Source: Pedobacter chinensis
GTDB taxonomy: Bacteria > Bacteroidota > Bacteroidia > Sphingobacteriales > Sphingobacteriaceae
Length of the DNA: 64,000 nt
Assembly (NCBI RefSeq): GCF_003339865.1
Contig: NZ_QPKV01000008.1
Coordinates: 62,001 to 126,000 of the forward strand
Direction: 5' to 3'
The notes below the pieces were generated by a model. It saw only the letters and a list, made by a program, of their open reading frames with translations, was not told the origin of the DNA and made no database searches. This document shows, piece by piece, positions 43,591 to 53,194 of the stretch (positions are counted from its first letter, which is position 1; every line of letters begins with the position of its first letter). Made by a program: the position numbers and the translations under genes.

Positions 43591-43598
43591 TATATTTG
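43591..43598 (+). promoter_or_regulatory. Candidate -7 element of the DUF4143 ATPase gene
   Basis: TATATTTG is an exact TAnnTTTG match, 20 bases before the ATG at 43619. An ATTG lies 15 bases upstream at 43573-43576, slightly close for a -33 box. It lies just downstream of the tandem repeats. Confidence 0.5.
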
Positions 43599-43618
43599 TC
43601 ATCAGAAAATGTAGCGAA

Positions 43619-44743
43619 ATGATCATCAGAAGTTTACAAAATCATATCGAGTCTAAGTTTTTTAAACAAAAAGCAATTATAGTTACTGGTGCCAGACAGG
43701 TAGGCAAAACTACCATGTTAAAGCAATTGGTAAAAAAAACAGAATTGCCATTCGTTTTTCTCAATTGCGACGAAGCTAATGTACGCACTACGTTAACAGA
43801 CATCAGTATTGAGCGGTTAAAATCAATTATCGGTTCAAATAAAATTATTTTTATTGATGAAGCGCAACGTGTTACAAACATTGGTTTAACACTAAAATTG
43901 ATAGTAGATAATTTTATTGATGTGCAGCTTTTGGCTACAGGCTCTTCATCATTAGATCTGGCTGTTGGCATCAAAGAATCGCTAACCGGAAGAAAATTTG
44001 AATATCATCTCTTTCCTTTTTCAGTAGCAGAACTTGTTGAAGATACCAATATACTTATAGAGGAACAGGCATTAGAAAAGAGATTGATTTACGGTGCCTA
44101 CCCAGATGCCATCAATTATCCTGGAGAAGAAAAAGAGTTATTACTAAATTTAACCAATAGCTATCTTTTTAAAGACATTTTATCGCTTACTGGCATCCGA
44201 AAACCTTTACAGCTAGAAAAATTAGTACAAGCATTGGCATTACAAATAGGTAATGAGGTATCGTATACAGAACTTGGTCAGATGATTGAGGCAGATAAAC
44301 TAACGGTTGAGCGATATATAGACCTGTTAGAACAATGCTTGGTTGTATTCAGATTAGGCGCATACAGCAGTAACCTGAGGAATGAAATAAAAAAAAGCAA
44401 AAAGATATACTTCTACGATACAGGGATCCGCAATGCAGTAATTGAAAATTTCAATGTGCTCGGATTGCGACAAGATGCTGGTCAGCTTTTCGAAAATTAT
44501 ATTGTATCAGAATACATTAAGGCCAATAATAACAAAAGAAAACTTGCGAAATATTACTTTTGGCGTAGCTTTCAACAGCAAGAAATCGATTTGATAGAAG
44601 AAATCGATGGAAAAATAAATGCAATAGAAATAAAATGGAATGAGAATAAAAAAGTCAGATTCCCATCAACTTTTCTAGATGCGTATAATACCAATGAAAC
44701 ACACGTTATAAATAAATCTAACTATACCAGTTTTCTGATATAA
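43619..44743 (+). CDS. AAA-type ATPase with DUF4143 domain
   Basis: A protein of 374 residues with Walker A GARQVGKT (24-31), Walker B IIFIDEAQRV (about 77-86) and the sensor LLATGSSSLDL. The C-terminal DUF4143 region includes QQQEIDLIEEIDGKINAIEIKWN, whose spaced acidic residues and E-x-K resemble a PD-(D/E)xK nuclease-like fold. Members are abundant in Bacteroidota and archaea, often in variable loci, and their role is unsettled. Tandem repeats with a palindrome lie directly upstream. It is transcribed alone or with dacB, which starts 19 bases later. Confidence 0.9.
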   Translation: MIIRSLQNHIESKFFKQKAIIVTGARQVGKTTMLKQLVKKTELPFVFLNCDEANVRTTLTDISIERLKSIIGSNKIIFIDEAQRVTNIGLTLKLIVDNFIDVQLLATGSSSLDLAVGIKESLTGRKFEYHLFPFSVAELVEDTNILIEEQALEKRLIYGAYPDAINYPGEEKELLLNLTNSYLFKDILSLTGIRKPLQLEKLVQALALQIGNEVSYTELGQMIEADKLTVERYIDLLEQCLVVFRLGAYSSNLRNEIKKSKKIYFYDTGIRNAVIENFNVLGLRQDAGQLFENYIVSEYIKANNNKRKLAKYYFWRSFQQQEIDLIEEIDGKINAIEIKWNENKKVRFPSTFLDAYNTNETHVINKSNYTSFLI

Positions 44744-44762
44744 AACAATCATTCCGTTATAA

Positions 44763-46166
44763 ATGAAATTTTTCAAAATACTACTCCTGTTCGTTTTTTC
44801 AGCAACAGCCACAATTGCCCAAAATAAAATTCAAAACCTGGAAAAGGCTTTCAATAATTTATTGGCAGATGAGCAGGCAAAATATGCCATTATATCGCTT
44901 TGTGTTTTGGATGCCAATACAGGTAAAACACTCTTCGCTAAAAATGAACAGATCGGTCTGGCAACAGCATCAACTTTAAAAACGATTACCGCCGCAACGG
45001 CTTTCAGTATTTTGGGTAAAGATTTTCAATTTCAAACCACGCTGGCTTACTCCGGAAATATCACTGCTGATGGAATATTAAAAGGAAATTTGATCATCAT
45101 TGGCAGTGGAGACCCAACACTGGGCTCATGGCGATATCAAAACAAAGAAAATGTTGTTTTAACGCAATGGGTAACAGCAATAAAATCAGCAGGAATAAAA
45201 AAAATTGAAGGCTCAATAATTGGCGATGATCGGATTTTTGGGACACAAACAACACCAGAGGGCTGGGTTTGGCAAGATATTGGGAACTATTATGGTGCAG
45301 GAACTTCCGGATTAGCCTGGAGAGAAAATCAATTCGATATTCATTTACGAGCGGGTTCCAGCACCGCTGACGAGGTAAAAGTAGTTAAAACCATTCCCGA
45401 AACGCCTTATGTTCAAATTGTAAACGAACTTAAAACCGGAGCATCCGGAACTGGCGACAGAAGTTATGCTTTTCTTCCCCCATACAGTAATGTTGCTTAT
45501 TTACGCGGGAGCTGGGGAATGGGAATTGGCAAATCAGGAATTTCTGTAGCTCTGCCCGACCCTGCTTTTGATTGTGCCTATCGCTTACAGGATACTTTGA
45601 AAAGACTAGGAATCCAAGCAAACCAAGTAACAACCACGAGGTTAATGGCTTTAAATAATCAACCCATTCCCGCAGTGACGCAAAAGATTAGTACAATTAC
45701 TTCTCCTACCTTAAGTGAAATTTCCTATTGGTTTTTGAAGAAAAGCATCAATTTATACGGCGAAACCCTATTAAAAACCATTGCACTAAAATCTGGAAAA
45801 GCTGCAACCACAGCCAAAGGAACTGAAACCGAAATTAATTTCTGGGCAGGGAAAGGTATCGATCGATCAGCACTGAATGTTATTGATGGCAGTGGACTAT
45901 CACCAGGCAACAGAATCACCACTTCTGCAATGGCAAGTGTCCTTTTTCAAATCCAAAAAGAAAATTGGTTTCCTGATTTTTATAAAGGCTTGCCAGAATA
46001 CAATGGCATGAAAATCAAAAGCGGTACCATAAATGATGTTTCTGCGTTTGCAGGCTACCATACTGATTCTGCTGGAAATAAATACATTATCGTAATTAAT
46101 ATCAACAACTATAGCGGCAGCGGGATTAATAAAAAATTGTTTCGGGTTTTAGATGAACTGAAATAG
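44763..46166 (+). CDS. dacB: D-alanyl-D-alanine carboxypeptidase/endopeptidase (PBP4, peptidase S13)
   Basis: A periplasmic low-molecular-mass penicillin-binding protein of 467 residues with a signal peptide (1-20). The three active-site motifs are S70-T-L-K73 (SxxK), SIN in KKSINLYGE (SxN) and KSGT in MKIKSGTINDVS (KxG). The large insert between SxxK and SxN fits the PBP4 class. It trims peptidoglycan peptides during growth and division. The upstream gap of 19 bases suggests possible co-transcription with the ATPase. Confidence 0.94.
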   Translation: MKFFKILLLFVFSATATIAQNKIQNLEKAFNNLLADEQAKYAIISLCVLDANTGKTLFAKNEQIGLATASTLKTITAATAFSILGKDFQFQTTLAYSGNITADGILKGNLIIIGSGDPTLGSWRYQNKENVVLTQWVTAIKSAGIKKIEGSIIGDDRIFGTQTTPEGWVWQDIGNYYGAGTSGLAWRENQFDIHLRAGSSTADEVKVVKTIPETPYVQIVNELKTGASGTGDRSYAFLPPYSNVAYLRGSWGMGIGKSGISVALPDPAFDCAYRLQDTLKRLGIQANQVTTTRLMALNNQPIPAVTQKISTITSPTLSEISYWFLKKSINLYGETLLKTIALKSGKAATTAKGTETEINFWAGKGIDRSALNVIDGSGLSPGNRITTSAMASVLFQIQKENWFPDFYKGLPEYNGMKIKSGTINDVSAFAGYHTDSAGNKYIIVININNYSGSGINKKLFRVLDELK

Positions 46167-46249
46167 TTTGGTTATTTCTGCATATTCGTGATGCGGAATT
46201 TTATTTCAGGATCTAAGAACTTCAAAGTCACATCAATTGAGTTTCTAAT

Positions 46250-47374
46250 ATGTTAAAGCGATTTTTATCTATCAACTTACTGTTTCCTTTTATTTTATGT
46301 GCTCAGGTTAAAGTTAATTTGACCGTCCACATGCCAAAGAAAACAAATGATAGTTTATTTATCGCTGGCAACTTTAATGACTGGAATCCAGGAAACCGGG
46401 CTTTCCATTTGAAACAGAAAGATAGCCTAACCTATCTTATTGAGCTGAATTTGCCAAAAGGATATCATGAATTTAAAATAACCCGTGGCAGTTGGGATCA
46501 GGTAGAATCACAGTCAAATGGGAAACCTATCGCAAACAGAACTTTGACTTTGAATGTTGATACAAACATGGATGTAAGAATTGCAAATTGGGCAGATAAT
46601 TTCAAGCAACAAACGGAAGATTACCGCTTTGGAGATCATGTCCATGTAATTGATTCTGCTTTTTACATACCTCAGCTTAAGAAATATCGCAAAATTTGGA
46701 TTTACCTGCCCAAGAGCTATAAAAATTCTAAAAAGAAATACCCTGTGGTTTACATGCATGATGGTCAGAATCTTTTTCATGCCAATCCACCACGCAATAA
46801 CGAATGGGCGGTTGATTCTGTTATGGATAGTTTGATTAGAGCGGGTTCTAAAGAGATGATAATTGTAGGTATTGACCATGGCGGTAATGATCGCTTGAAA
46901 GAATATAATCCTTATGATAGCCAGTACGGAAAAGGCGAAGGGAAAGCCTACGCTGCATTTCTTGTTGAAACTTTGAAACCATTTATTGATCAGCACTATC
47001 GGACTTTACCCGGCGTTAAAAATACAGCTATTGCCGGCAGTTCAATGGGTGGATTAATTTCCATGTATGCGATTGCCGAGTATCCTAAAGTTTTTGGTTC
47101 GGCCGGAGTTTTTAGTCCTGCATTCTGGTTGGCTCCGAAAATTTATGCTGATATAAAAGAACGATTAACCGGATTGAAGAATAGTAAAATCTTTTTTGTT
47201 GCAGGCGATAAAGAAGGCCCGGCAATGGTTCGTGATTTGAAAAAGGTTTACGACATTCTAAATCCTGATGACACTAATAAAAACGTGATTTTTGTTGAAA
47301 AGGAAGATGGCAAGCATACAGAATGGTTTTGGCATCGTGAGTTTGTACCGTTTTATAAGTTTATTGCGAAGTAG
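46250..47374 (+). CDS. Exported esterase-D-type alpha/beta-hydrolase with N-terminal glycogen-binding-like domain
   Basis: A protein of 374 residues. A signal peptide (MLKRFLSINLLFPFILCAQ) is followed by an Ig-like CBM48/CBM20-type domain (about 20-110; DSLFIAGNFNDWNPG, LPKGYHEFKITRG) and an esterase domain (about 125-374) with nucleophile serine in AGSSMGGLISMYA and the late acid/base segments AGDKEG and GKHTEWFWH. The FILC before A18 could be a lipobox. Such proteins act as carbohydrate esterases or siderophore/acyl esterases; substrate is unknown. It stands alone. Confidence 0.86.
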   Translation: MLKRFLSINLLFPFILCAQVKVNLTVHMPKKTNDSLFIAGNFNDWNPGNRAFHLKQKDSLTYLIELNLPKGYHEFKITRGSWDQVESQSNGKPIANRTLTLNVDTNMDVRIANWADNFKQQTEDYRFGDHVHVIDSAFYIPQLKKYRKIWIYLPKSYKNSKKKYPVVYMHDGQNLFHANPPRNNEWAVDSVMDSLIRAGSKEMIIVGIDHGGNDRLKEYNPYDSQYGKGEGKAYAAFLVETLKPFIDQHYRTLPGVKNTAIAGSSMGGLISMYAIAEYPKVFGSAGVFSPAFWLAPKIYADIKERLTGLKNSKIFFVAGDKEGPAMVRDLKKVYDILNPDDTNKNVIFVEKEDGKHTEWFWHREFVPFYKFIAK

Positions 47375-47880
47375 ATTTGTAGGTTAATTGTTCGAATGGG
47401 TTAACTGATTATTGTTTGGTCAGGCTATTTTTTCTCCATCGTCATTACGAAGCTGATTTTTCATCGGTTGCGACAACCTGATTAGTAATATTAGTAATCC
47501 GCCAGTCTTTGTGATCCAATCGTCATTCTGAATTTATTTCAATAGTTATTTTTAGGAAAGCAATAGCAGTGGCTTTTCGGTTAAATCAATCCCGCTTTTT
47601 GTTGCAAGTTTTTTAATTGCTGTCAACTGATAGGTACAAAGCATCTGTTTTATCGGTTGCGGATGCTTCGTGCCTCAGCATGAGAAGTATATTTTAGGGA
47701 AGTGCAAATTAAAAAACTTTCCACTTCAATCGGGTTTAGATAATTTGGGTTCGGTAATTTTAGGAAAGAGCGCACAGCAACATATCTTTGATAACTTTGT
47801 TTGTACACTCCGTCATTCCCACACAGGTGGGAATCTTAAAGTATTTTACATAAGCTAACCATCATAACATTAACCCTTGA
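47375..47880. repeat. Gene-free gap with degenerate dispersed repeats
   Basis: The 608-bp gap before eno holds a good copy of the CGTCATTCCCAC...GTGGGAATC hairpin at 47811-47834. Degenerate segments of other repeats (CGTCATTACGAAGC near 47440, CGTCATTCTGAA near 47521, GCGGATGCTTCGTGCC near 47660) also occur. No credible ORF was found; a 62-codon frame at 47670-47858 consists of repeat DNA. Confidence 0.7.
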
Positions 47881-47907
47881 AAGGCTTTATTTATTTAAAA
47901 AATATAC

Positions 47908-47915
47908 TAACTTTG
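47908..47915 (+). promoter_or_regulatory. Candidate -7 element for eno
   Basis: TAACTTTG is an exact TAnnTTTG match, 68 bases before the eno ATG, giving a leader of about 60 bases. No clear -33 TTG at optimal distance. Confidence 0.5.
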
Positions 47916-47983
47916 ATGTTAAGCTTAGTAATTGTACTTTATACACTAAGCAGGTTAAAAAATCAACAAAAAATCAAATAGAA

Positions 47984-49279
47984 ATGAGCATAATCGTTAA
48001 TGTCCATGCCAGACAAATCCTCGATTCGAGAGGCAACCCAACAGTAGAAGTAGAAGTAGTTACAGAAGCAGGCGCTTTTGGCCGTGCAGCTGTACCAAGC
48101 GGTGCATCTACCGGGCAATATGAGGCGGTTGAATTACGTGACGGAGATAAATCTACATATTTAGGTAAAGGCGTTTTAAAAGCTGTTGAAAATGTGAACA
48201 CTAAAATTGCTACGGCGTTGAGAGGTATTGATGTTTTTGAGCAAAATGCGATTGACAAGATCATGTTAGAACTTGACGGTACTGAAAATAAAGGTAACCT
48301 GGGCGCTAATGCAATTTTAGGTGTTTCATTGGCAGTTGCTAAAGCTGCAGCTGATGAAATTGGTCAACCTTTGTACCGTTACATTGGTGGCGTTAATGCA
48401 AATACTTTACCCATTCCAATGATGAACATCATCAATGGTGGTTCTCACTCTGATGCACCTATCGCTTTTCAGGAGTTTATGATTATGCCAGTAGGCGCGC
48501 CATCTTTCTCTGAAGCATTGCGTTGGGGAACTGAAGTTTTCCATAACCTGAAAAAAATTCTTCACGACAGAGGTTTATCTACTGCTGTAGGTGATGAGGG
48601 TGGTTTTGCTCCAACTTTCGATGGTACTGAAGATGCAATCGAAACTGTTTTAAAAGCAATTGAAACTGCGGGTTACAAGCCTGGTTCACAAATTTGCCTG
48701 GCTTTAGATTGTGCTTCATCTGAGTTTTATAAAGATGGTAAATACGATTATACAAAATTTGAGGGTGACAAAGGTGCTATCCGCTCTAGTGAAGAACAAG
48801 CTCAGTATTTAGCTGATCTTTCTGCAAAATATCCAATCATTTCTATTGAAGATGGTATGGATGAAAATGACTGGGCTGGTTGGAAAACTTTAACTGAAAA
48901 AATCGGCGACCATGTTCAATTGGTTGGTGATGATTTATTTGTAACCAACGTAACGCGTTTACAACGTGGTATCGATGAAGATACTGCAAACTCAATCCTG
49001 GTAAAAGTTAACCAAATCGGTTCTTTAACAGAAACAATCAATGCGGTAACTTTAGCCCAAAACAGTGGTTACACTTCAGTAATGAGCCACCGTTCAGGAG
49101 AAACTGAAGATGTTACTATTGCTGATTTAGCTGTTGCTTTAAACTGCGGACAGATTAAAACCGGTTCTGCATCTCGTTCTGACAGGATTGCAAAATACAA
49201 TCAATTATTACGTATTGAAGAAGAATTAGGCGAAAATGCCCGTTTTATTGGTAAAAACTTCAAATACGCAAAAAAATAA
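47984..49279 (+). CDS. eno: Enolase
   Basis: The glycolytic enzyme that interconverts 2-phosphoglycerate and phosphoenolpyruvate, 431 residues, the usual length. Signature segments are ARQILDSRGNPTVEVEV, AVPSGASTGQYEA, GDEGGFAP, SIEDGMDENDW, LVGDDLFVTN, and SHRSGETED near the C-terminus, which include the Mg ligands and catalytic Lys/Glu regions. Cytosolic and highly conserved. It is followed by an inverted repeat and a terminator. Confidence 0.98.
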   Translation: MSIIVNVHARQILDSRGNPTVEVEVVTEAGAFGRAAVPSGASTGQYEAVELRDGDKSTYLGKGVLKAVENVNTKIATALRGIDVFEQNAIDKIMLELDGTENKGNLGANAILGVSLAVAKAAADEIGQPLYRYIGGVNANTLPIPMMNIINGGSHSDAPIAFQEFMIMPVGAPSFSEALRWGTEVFHNLKKILHDRGLSTAVGDEGGFAPTFDGTEDAIETVLKAIETAGYKPGSQICLALDCASSEFYKDGKYDYTKFEGDKGAIRSSEEQAQYLADLSAKYPIISIEDGMDENDWAGWKTLTEKIGDHVQLVGDDLFVTNVTRLQRGIDEDTANSILVKVNQIGSLTETINAVTLAQNSGYTSVMSHRSGETEDVTIADLAVALNCGQIKTGSASRSDRIAKYNQLLRIEEELGENARFIGKNFKYAKK

Positions 49280-49285
49280 ATAGTT

Positions 49286-49345
49286 TGTCATGCTGAGCTT
49301 GTTGAAGAACTTTTCGGTAAGTGTTTCGACAGGCTCAACATCACA
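49286..49345. repeat. Dispersed inverted repeat (TGTCATGCTGAGC...GACAGGCTCA type)
   Basis: TGTCATGCTGAGCTTGTTGAA pairs imperfectly with TTCGACAGGCTCAACATCACA around a loop of about 16 bases. The same kind of repeat is frequent in Bacteroidota intergenic DNA. It lies 7 bases after the eno stop, before the terminator, so it may stabilise the eno mRNA end. Confidence 0.8.
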
Positions 49346-49386
49346 ATTAGATTTAATGTTAAGAAGTTGAAAAACTTTTTTTGTAG

Positions 49387-49422
49387 AACATCCGGAGATT
49401 TTAAATCTTCGGATGTTTTTAT
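49387..49422 (+). terminator. Terminator after eno
   Basis: AACATCCGGAGATTT and AAATCTTCGGATGTT arms with TTTTTATTT following. It precedes the DivIC-like gene's own start at 49460. Confidence 0.88.
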
Positions 49423-49459
49423 TTACATTTACGTCATTGACGATTTTTCGAGAAGAATT

Positions 49460-49759
49460 ATGAAACGTTTAATAGATCTTTTCCGCAATAAATATTTTCT
49501 GGCAACGGTTGCTTTCGCCATGTGGATGCTGTTCTTTGATAAAAATGATATGATGTCGCAATACGAATATCGTAGCCAGGCGAATAAATTGCAGGAAGAA
49601 AAAGAATATTTTGAGAAAGAAATTGCTCAGGTAAAAAAAGATTTAAACGAATTGAATACCAATTTGAATACTGCTGAAAAATTCGCTCGTGAAAAATATT
49701 TCATGAAAAAAGACAACGAAGACGTTTTTGTTATCATCCACGAAGAGAAGAAAGATTAA
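49460..49759 (+). CDS. FtsB/DivIC-family septum formation protein
   Basis: A small bitopic division protein of 99 residues. The ATG at 49460 is preferred, since the longer frame upstream would run through the eno terminator. A short basic N-terminus (MKRLIDLFRNK) leads into one membrane helix (about 12-26), then a coiled coil (about 38-72, QANKLQEEKEYFEKEIAQVKKD), then the conserved AREKYFMKKDNEDVFVI segment. Members bridge FtsL and FtsQ in the divisome. Pairing with enolase upstream recalls the eno-ftsB arrangement seen in many bacteria. Confidence 0.9.
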   Translation: MKRLIDLFRNKYFLATVAFAMWMLFFDKNDMMSQYEYRSQANKLQEEKEYFEKEIAQVKKDLNELNTNLNTAEKFAREKYFMKKDNEDVFVIIHEEKKD

Positions 49760-49873
49760 ACAAGAATTAAGATTTTTAGGATTTTAGGATTTCAAGATCA
49801 GGGGAAATTCATTTAGTTGTCCGACGGTTTTAGGTTAACCATTTATCCAATTCAAACAATTAACCACCTCTCT

Positions 49874-50488
49874 ATGCTTCACATTCTATACATCATCGCC
49901 ATTACTGCTGAAGCTATGACTGCTGCACTTTCTGCTGGCAGGCGAGATATGGATTGGGTTGGCGTTTGTATTATTGCCTGGGTTACTGCTTTGGGTGGTG
50001 GAACAGTTAGAAATGTATTGTTTGGTCATTATCCCATGAGTTGGGTTGAACATCCTGAATATTTAGTCATTACTGCAGTAGCTGCTTTATTTGCAGCTTT
50101 TATTGCTTCCATCATGACAAAACTTAAAAAACTATTTCTGTATCTTGATGCAATGGGTTTAGTTGTTTTTACCATTATTGGTTGCCAGGTTGCACAACAA
50201 ATCCATTTACCTTATTTAATTGTATTGTTCAGCGGCATGATTACAGGCTGTGCCGGCGGTGTTCTTCGCGATGTACTTTGTAATGAAGTTCCCTTTCTAT
50301 TTCGTAAAGAGATTTATGCAAGTGCAGCAATTGTTACAGGAGCAGTTTATATAGGCATTGAACATTTCCATGGAAGTGAATTAATGGCTACAATATTAGC
50401 CGCCGTTGTTGGTTTAACCATCAGACTACTTTCTATAAGATACGAATGGCACATGCCGAAATTCGTTTATAAAGATGAGTGGCATTAA
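49874..50488 (+). CDS. Trimeric intracellular cation channel (TRIC/UPF0126) family protein
   Basis: An inner-membrane protein of 204 residues with seven hydrophobic helices. The ATG at 49874 (MLHILYIIAITAEAMTAALSAGR) is the natural start; an in-frame TTG 57 bases upstream would add a polar stretch. Two repeats each carry a glycine-rich motif with Arg: GGGTVRNVLFG and GCAGGVLRDVLC, the hallmark of prokaryotic TRIC channels, which conduct K+ as trimers. Monocistronic. Confidence 0.92.
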   Translation: MLHILYIIAITAEAMTAALSAGRRDMDWVGVCIIAWVTALGGGTVRNVLFGHYPMSWVEHPEYLVITAVAALFAAFIASIMTKLKKLFLYLDAMGLVVFTIIGCQVAQQIHLPYLIVLFSGMITGCAGGVLRDVLCNEVPFLFRKEIYASAAIVTGAVYIGIEHFHGSELMATILAAVVGLTIRLLSIRYEWHMPKFVYKDEWH

Positions 50489-51095
50489 TTAAGTTTACGG
50501 TTTTCAGTTAACAGTTTAATGTTATAAAACCTAACTTTGGGTTCTTTGCGTCTTTCCCTTTGCGGTTAAACATACAATATGGGCGGAATTAATTAAGTTT
50601 ACAGTTTTCAGTTAACAGTTTAATCCTTGCAGGTGTTATAAACCTAACTTTGGGTTCTTTGCGTCTTTCCCTTTGCGTACTTTGCGGTTAAACATAAAAT
50701 ATGGGAGCATTAAGGCTTACCACCTTAGACAGCTAAGAACATCCAAGCTTTAATTCGAGTAAGAATTCTGCATCCAACTTTGTGTTCTTTACGCCTTCCC
50801 TTTGTGTACTTTGTGGTTAAACATACAATATGGGCGGGATTAATTAAGTTTACGGTTTCAGTTAACAGTTTAATCCTTACGGGTATTATAAACCTAACTT
50901 TGGGTTCTTAGCGTCTTTCCCTTTGCGTACTTTGCGGTTAAACATAAAATATGGGAGTATTAAGGCTTACCACCTTAGACAGCTAAGAGCACCCTGGACT
51001 TCGATTTAATTTAAAAAATATCGGTAGCTAATTTTGTGTTTCTTTGTGCCTTTCTCTGTGTGCTTTGTGGTTAAATAAACGTTTCTAAATAAAGC
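50489..51095. repeat. Long direct repeats with TTTGCGTCTTTCCCTTTGCG motifs
   Basis: No gene is seen. TTAATTAAGTTTACxGTTTTCAG begins three copies, near 50485, 50588 and 50840. The second and third copies are nearly identical for about 150 bp (about 50589-50750 and 50840-50992), including CTTAGACAGCTAAGA, itself an inverted repeat. Each copy contains GGGTTCTTTGCGTC...TTTGCGGTTAAAC. The complementary form (AACCGCAAAG...) occurs on the far side of the next gene at 53195-53540. Confidence 0.9.
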
Positions 51096-53180
51096 TTATA
51101 ATTCCCCATTTCTTTTCCTTAAAAACCACTCGACACTTAATAAAACCAAAATCACTCCAAATAACCATTTAATATTAATCAATTCATCGTATTTACGATT
51201 TTCATAACTAATGGTTTTAATATTCTCGTTTTCAAGAATTTCATCGGCAATTTTCAGCAAATCTGCAGGCATAAAAAGTTTTCCATCACTTTGTTTTGAA
51301 ATTGTATAGAGTAATTGATGATTGGCTGTTGTTTGTTGATATTCTGCAATCAAAGCATTTACATAAAAACGACCAGAGGCAGTAAATTTCTGTCCGCCTA
51401 GTGATGTACTTGCTGTATAAGAATAATTTCCTGCAGGCATTGTTCCCACATCCAACTGATAACCATTTTCAGTTTTTGAGAAAAGATAGTTAAAAACTTT
51501 TCCAGAATCGTTTTTGAGCTGAAGATTAACTTCTGATTCATTTACAGGCTGATAACTATCATTATAAAGTGTTCCATTGAATTGAATACTTTCATTTTCA
51601 TCGTAAGCAGACCTGGAAGTAAAAACCTTAAATCTACGTTTATCATCCTTCACAGAAAGGTATTGAACCGTTTTAGAGATCAAATCATTTAAACTTGACT
51701 GGGGAATCTCATTTTCAGCTTCTGATAATTTCCATCGCCACAACCCCTCTCCCATTAAATAACCGGCTTTTAATCCATTTTCATTGGTAAAGAACAACAA
51801 CGGTTGTTGGGTATTTACTTTTCCCACACGTTGGTTAAAAACTGGTATTGCACTCGCATTAACTGTTAATCTGCCGAAAGGCGAAAGCAATGGATCGAAC
51901 ACTGAAAAGTGTTTTTTATTTTCTTCAGATAAATTGAAACTGGTAAATCCATCGGCTATATCAGGATAAATCTCTTGCAACGAACCATTAGCCGAACTCA
52001 GATTAACCTGATTTTGAATTTGATTAAAAGCATTTACATTACTCTGCGCACCAACAATGTACCAGGTTGGTTTCTTTAATGCGGTAAGTTTTTGTAAAAA
52101 TGCAGATGAAATATTTTGAACATCTGGCAATTGATACAATACAATCAAATCGAACTTTGAAGGGTCAGTTGAATTTAATTCATCAGCTAAAGCCAATTTA
52201 ACCTCATAATGCTTATTAAGTGAAATTGCTTCTTTTAAAACACTTAAATCAGGATGCGGTGCAACCGCTGCCATTAATACTTTTTGCCTACCATCAATAA
52301 CCTCAACATAAAAAGTTTGAGAATTATTTTTCGTGGTAATTTCATTTTGTAGCGCATTAAGCTGAATCGTATATTTCTGAATACCGATTTTACCGGCATG
52401 CAGTTTTACAGGAATGTTTTTTACAAAAGAATTTCCAGAGATAGCAATATTTTGTTGATCAACCTTTACACCATTCTGACTAATCGTTAAAGCAGTATTT
52501 TCTCCATCACTTTGAAATGCCTGAACCTGAACTTCAATAGTAAAATCATCATCCAGATAAACAATATTATTGTAGTTTACATTTGCAATTAAAACATCAC
52601 GCTTTGGAATGCTATTACCTAAAGCAATTGTATATACGGGGGCATTAATTTGATTGATATTGTACAAAGGGTTTCCACCGTGATTAAAAATTCCATCAGT
52701 AGCCAGAACAATTGCCCCAATATTTCTATTGGTGTATTCATCTCTGATCTTCTGAAAAAACGCTGATGCATCAGTTAATTTACCCTGGTTTTTAAAGTTG
52801 AATCCATCGGCTACCGAATCCCCAAAGTTGTAAGCTTTTACTTCATACTTATCTGATAATTTATTTTGTAAAATCTTGAGACTTTGTTCATATAGTTTCT
52901 GGTCGAAACCGACAGCTTTAACCTGACCAACAGAAAGAGAATTATCTTGACCGATGATGATTACAGGCTTATCCAGCGTATAATTTAACGTTTTAATTAA
53001 TGGAGCGAATAATAGCCAGGCAATAGCTGTAACAGCGATTATTCTAATTGCAGTTAGACCATACTGTAATTTTTTATTCAGATTTTTATTACCACGATAT
53101 AGCAACCATGCATACAAAACACCTAAAGCAAGGCAGGCCAGAAAATACAAGATGGAAGTACCAGCAAAAAAGCCATTCAT
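51096..53180 (-). CDS. VWA-like membrane protein (BatA/CoxE-type architecture), function unknown
   Basis: A protein of 694 residues. Two N-terminal membrane helices (about 8-27 and 38-60) and one near the C-terminus (about 668-686, WLFGVILVLLSVEWFL, followed by RKRNGEL) anchor a large periplasmic part. The segment PVIIIGQDNSLSVG then AIVLATDGIFNHGG resembles a von Willebrand A domain (metal-site DxSxS degenerates to DNSLS), followed by Ig-like and glutamine-amidotransferase-like regions (YQLPDVQN). Such proteins accompany aerotolerance or membrane-complex loci. Repeat arrays flank it on both sides. Confidence 0.78.
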   Translation of the reverse strand: MNGFFAGTSILYFLACLALGVLYAWLLYRGNKNLNKKLQYGLTAIRIIAVTAIAWLLFAPLIKTLNYTLDKPVIIIGQDNSLSVGQVKAVGFDQKLYEQSLKILQNKLSDKYEVKAYNFGDSVADGFNFKNQGKLTDASAFFQKIRDEYTNRNIGAIVLATDGIFNHGGNPLYNINQINAPVYTIALGNSIPKRDVLIANVNYNNIVYLDDDFTIEVQVQAFQSDGENTALTISQNGVKVDQQNIAISGNSFVKNIPVKLHAGKIGIQKYTIQLNALQNEITTKNNSQTFYVEVIDGRQKVLMAAVAPHPDLSVLKEAISLNKHYEVKLALADELNSTDPSKFDLIVLYQLPDVQNISSAFLQKLTALKKPTWYIVGAQSNVNAFNQIQNQVNLSSANGSLQEIYPDIADGFTSFNLSEENKKHFSVFDPLLSPFGRLTVNASAIPVFNQRVGKVNTQQPLLFFTNENGLKAGYLMGEGLWRWKLSEAENEIPQSSLNDLISKTVQYLSVKDDKRRFKVFTSRSAYDENESIQFNGTLYNDSYQPVNESEVNLQLKNDSGKVFNYLFSKTENGYQLDVGTMPAGNYSYTASTSLGGQKFTASGRFYVNALIAEYQQTTANHQLLYTISKQSDGKLFMPADLLKIADEILENENIKTISYENRKYDELINIKWLFGVILVLLSVEWFLRKRNGEL

Positions 53181-53194
53181 ATTTTATAAAGATG

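Noticed and set aside
46514..46996. 160-codon minus-strand frame opposite the esterase gene
   Set aside because: It lies inside a clear CBM-like/esterase gene and shows the biased composition of a shadow frame.
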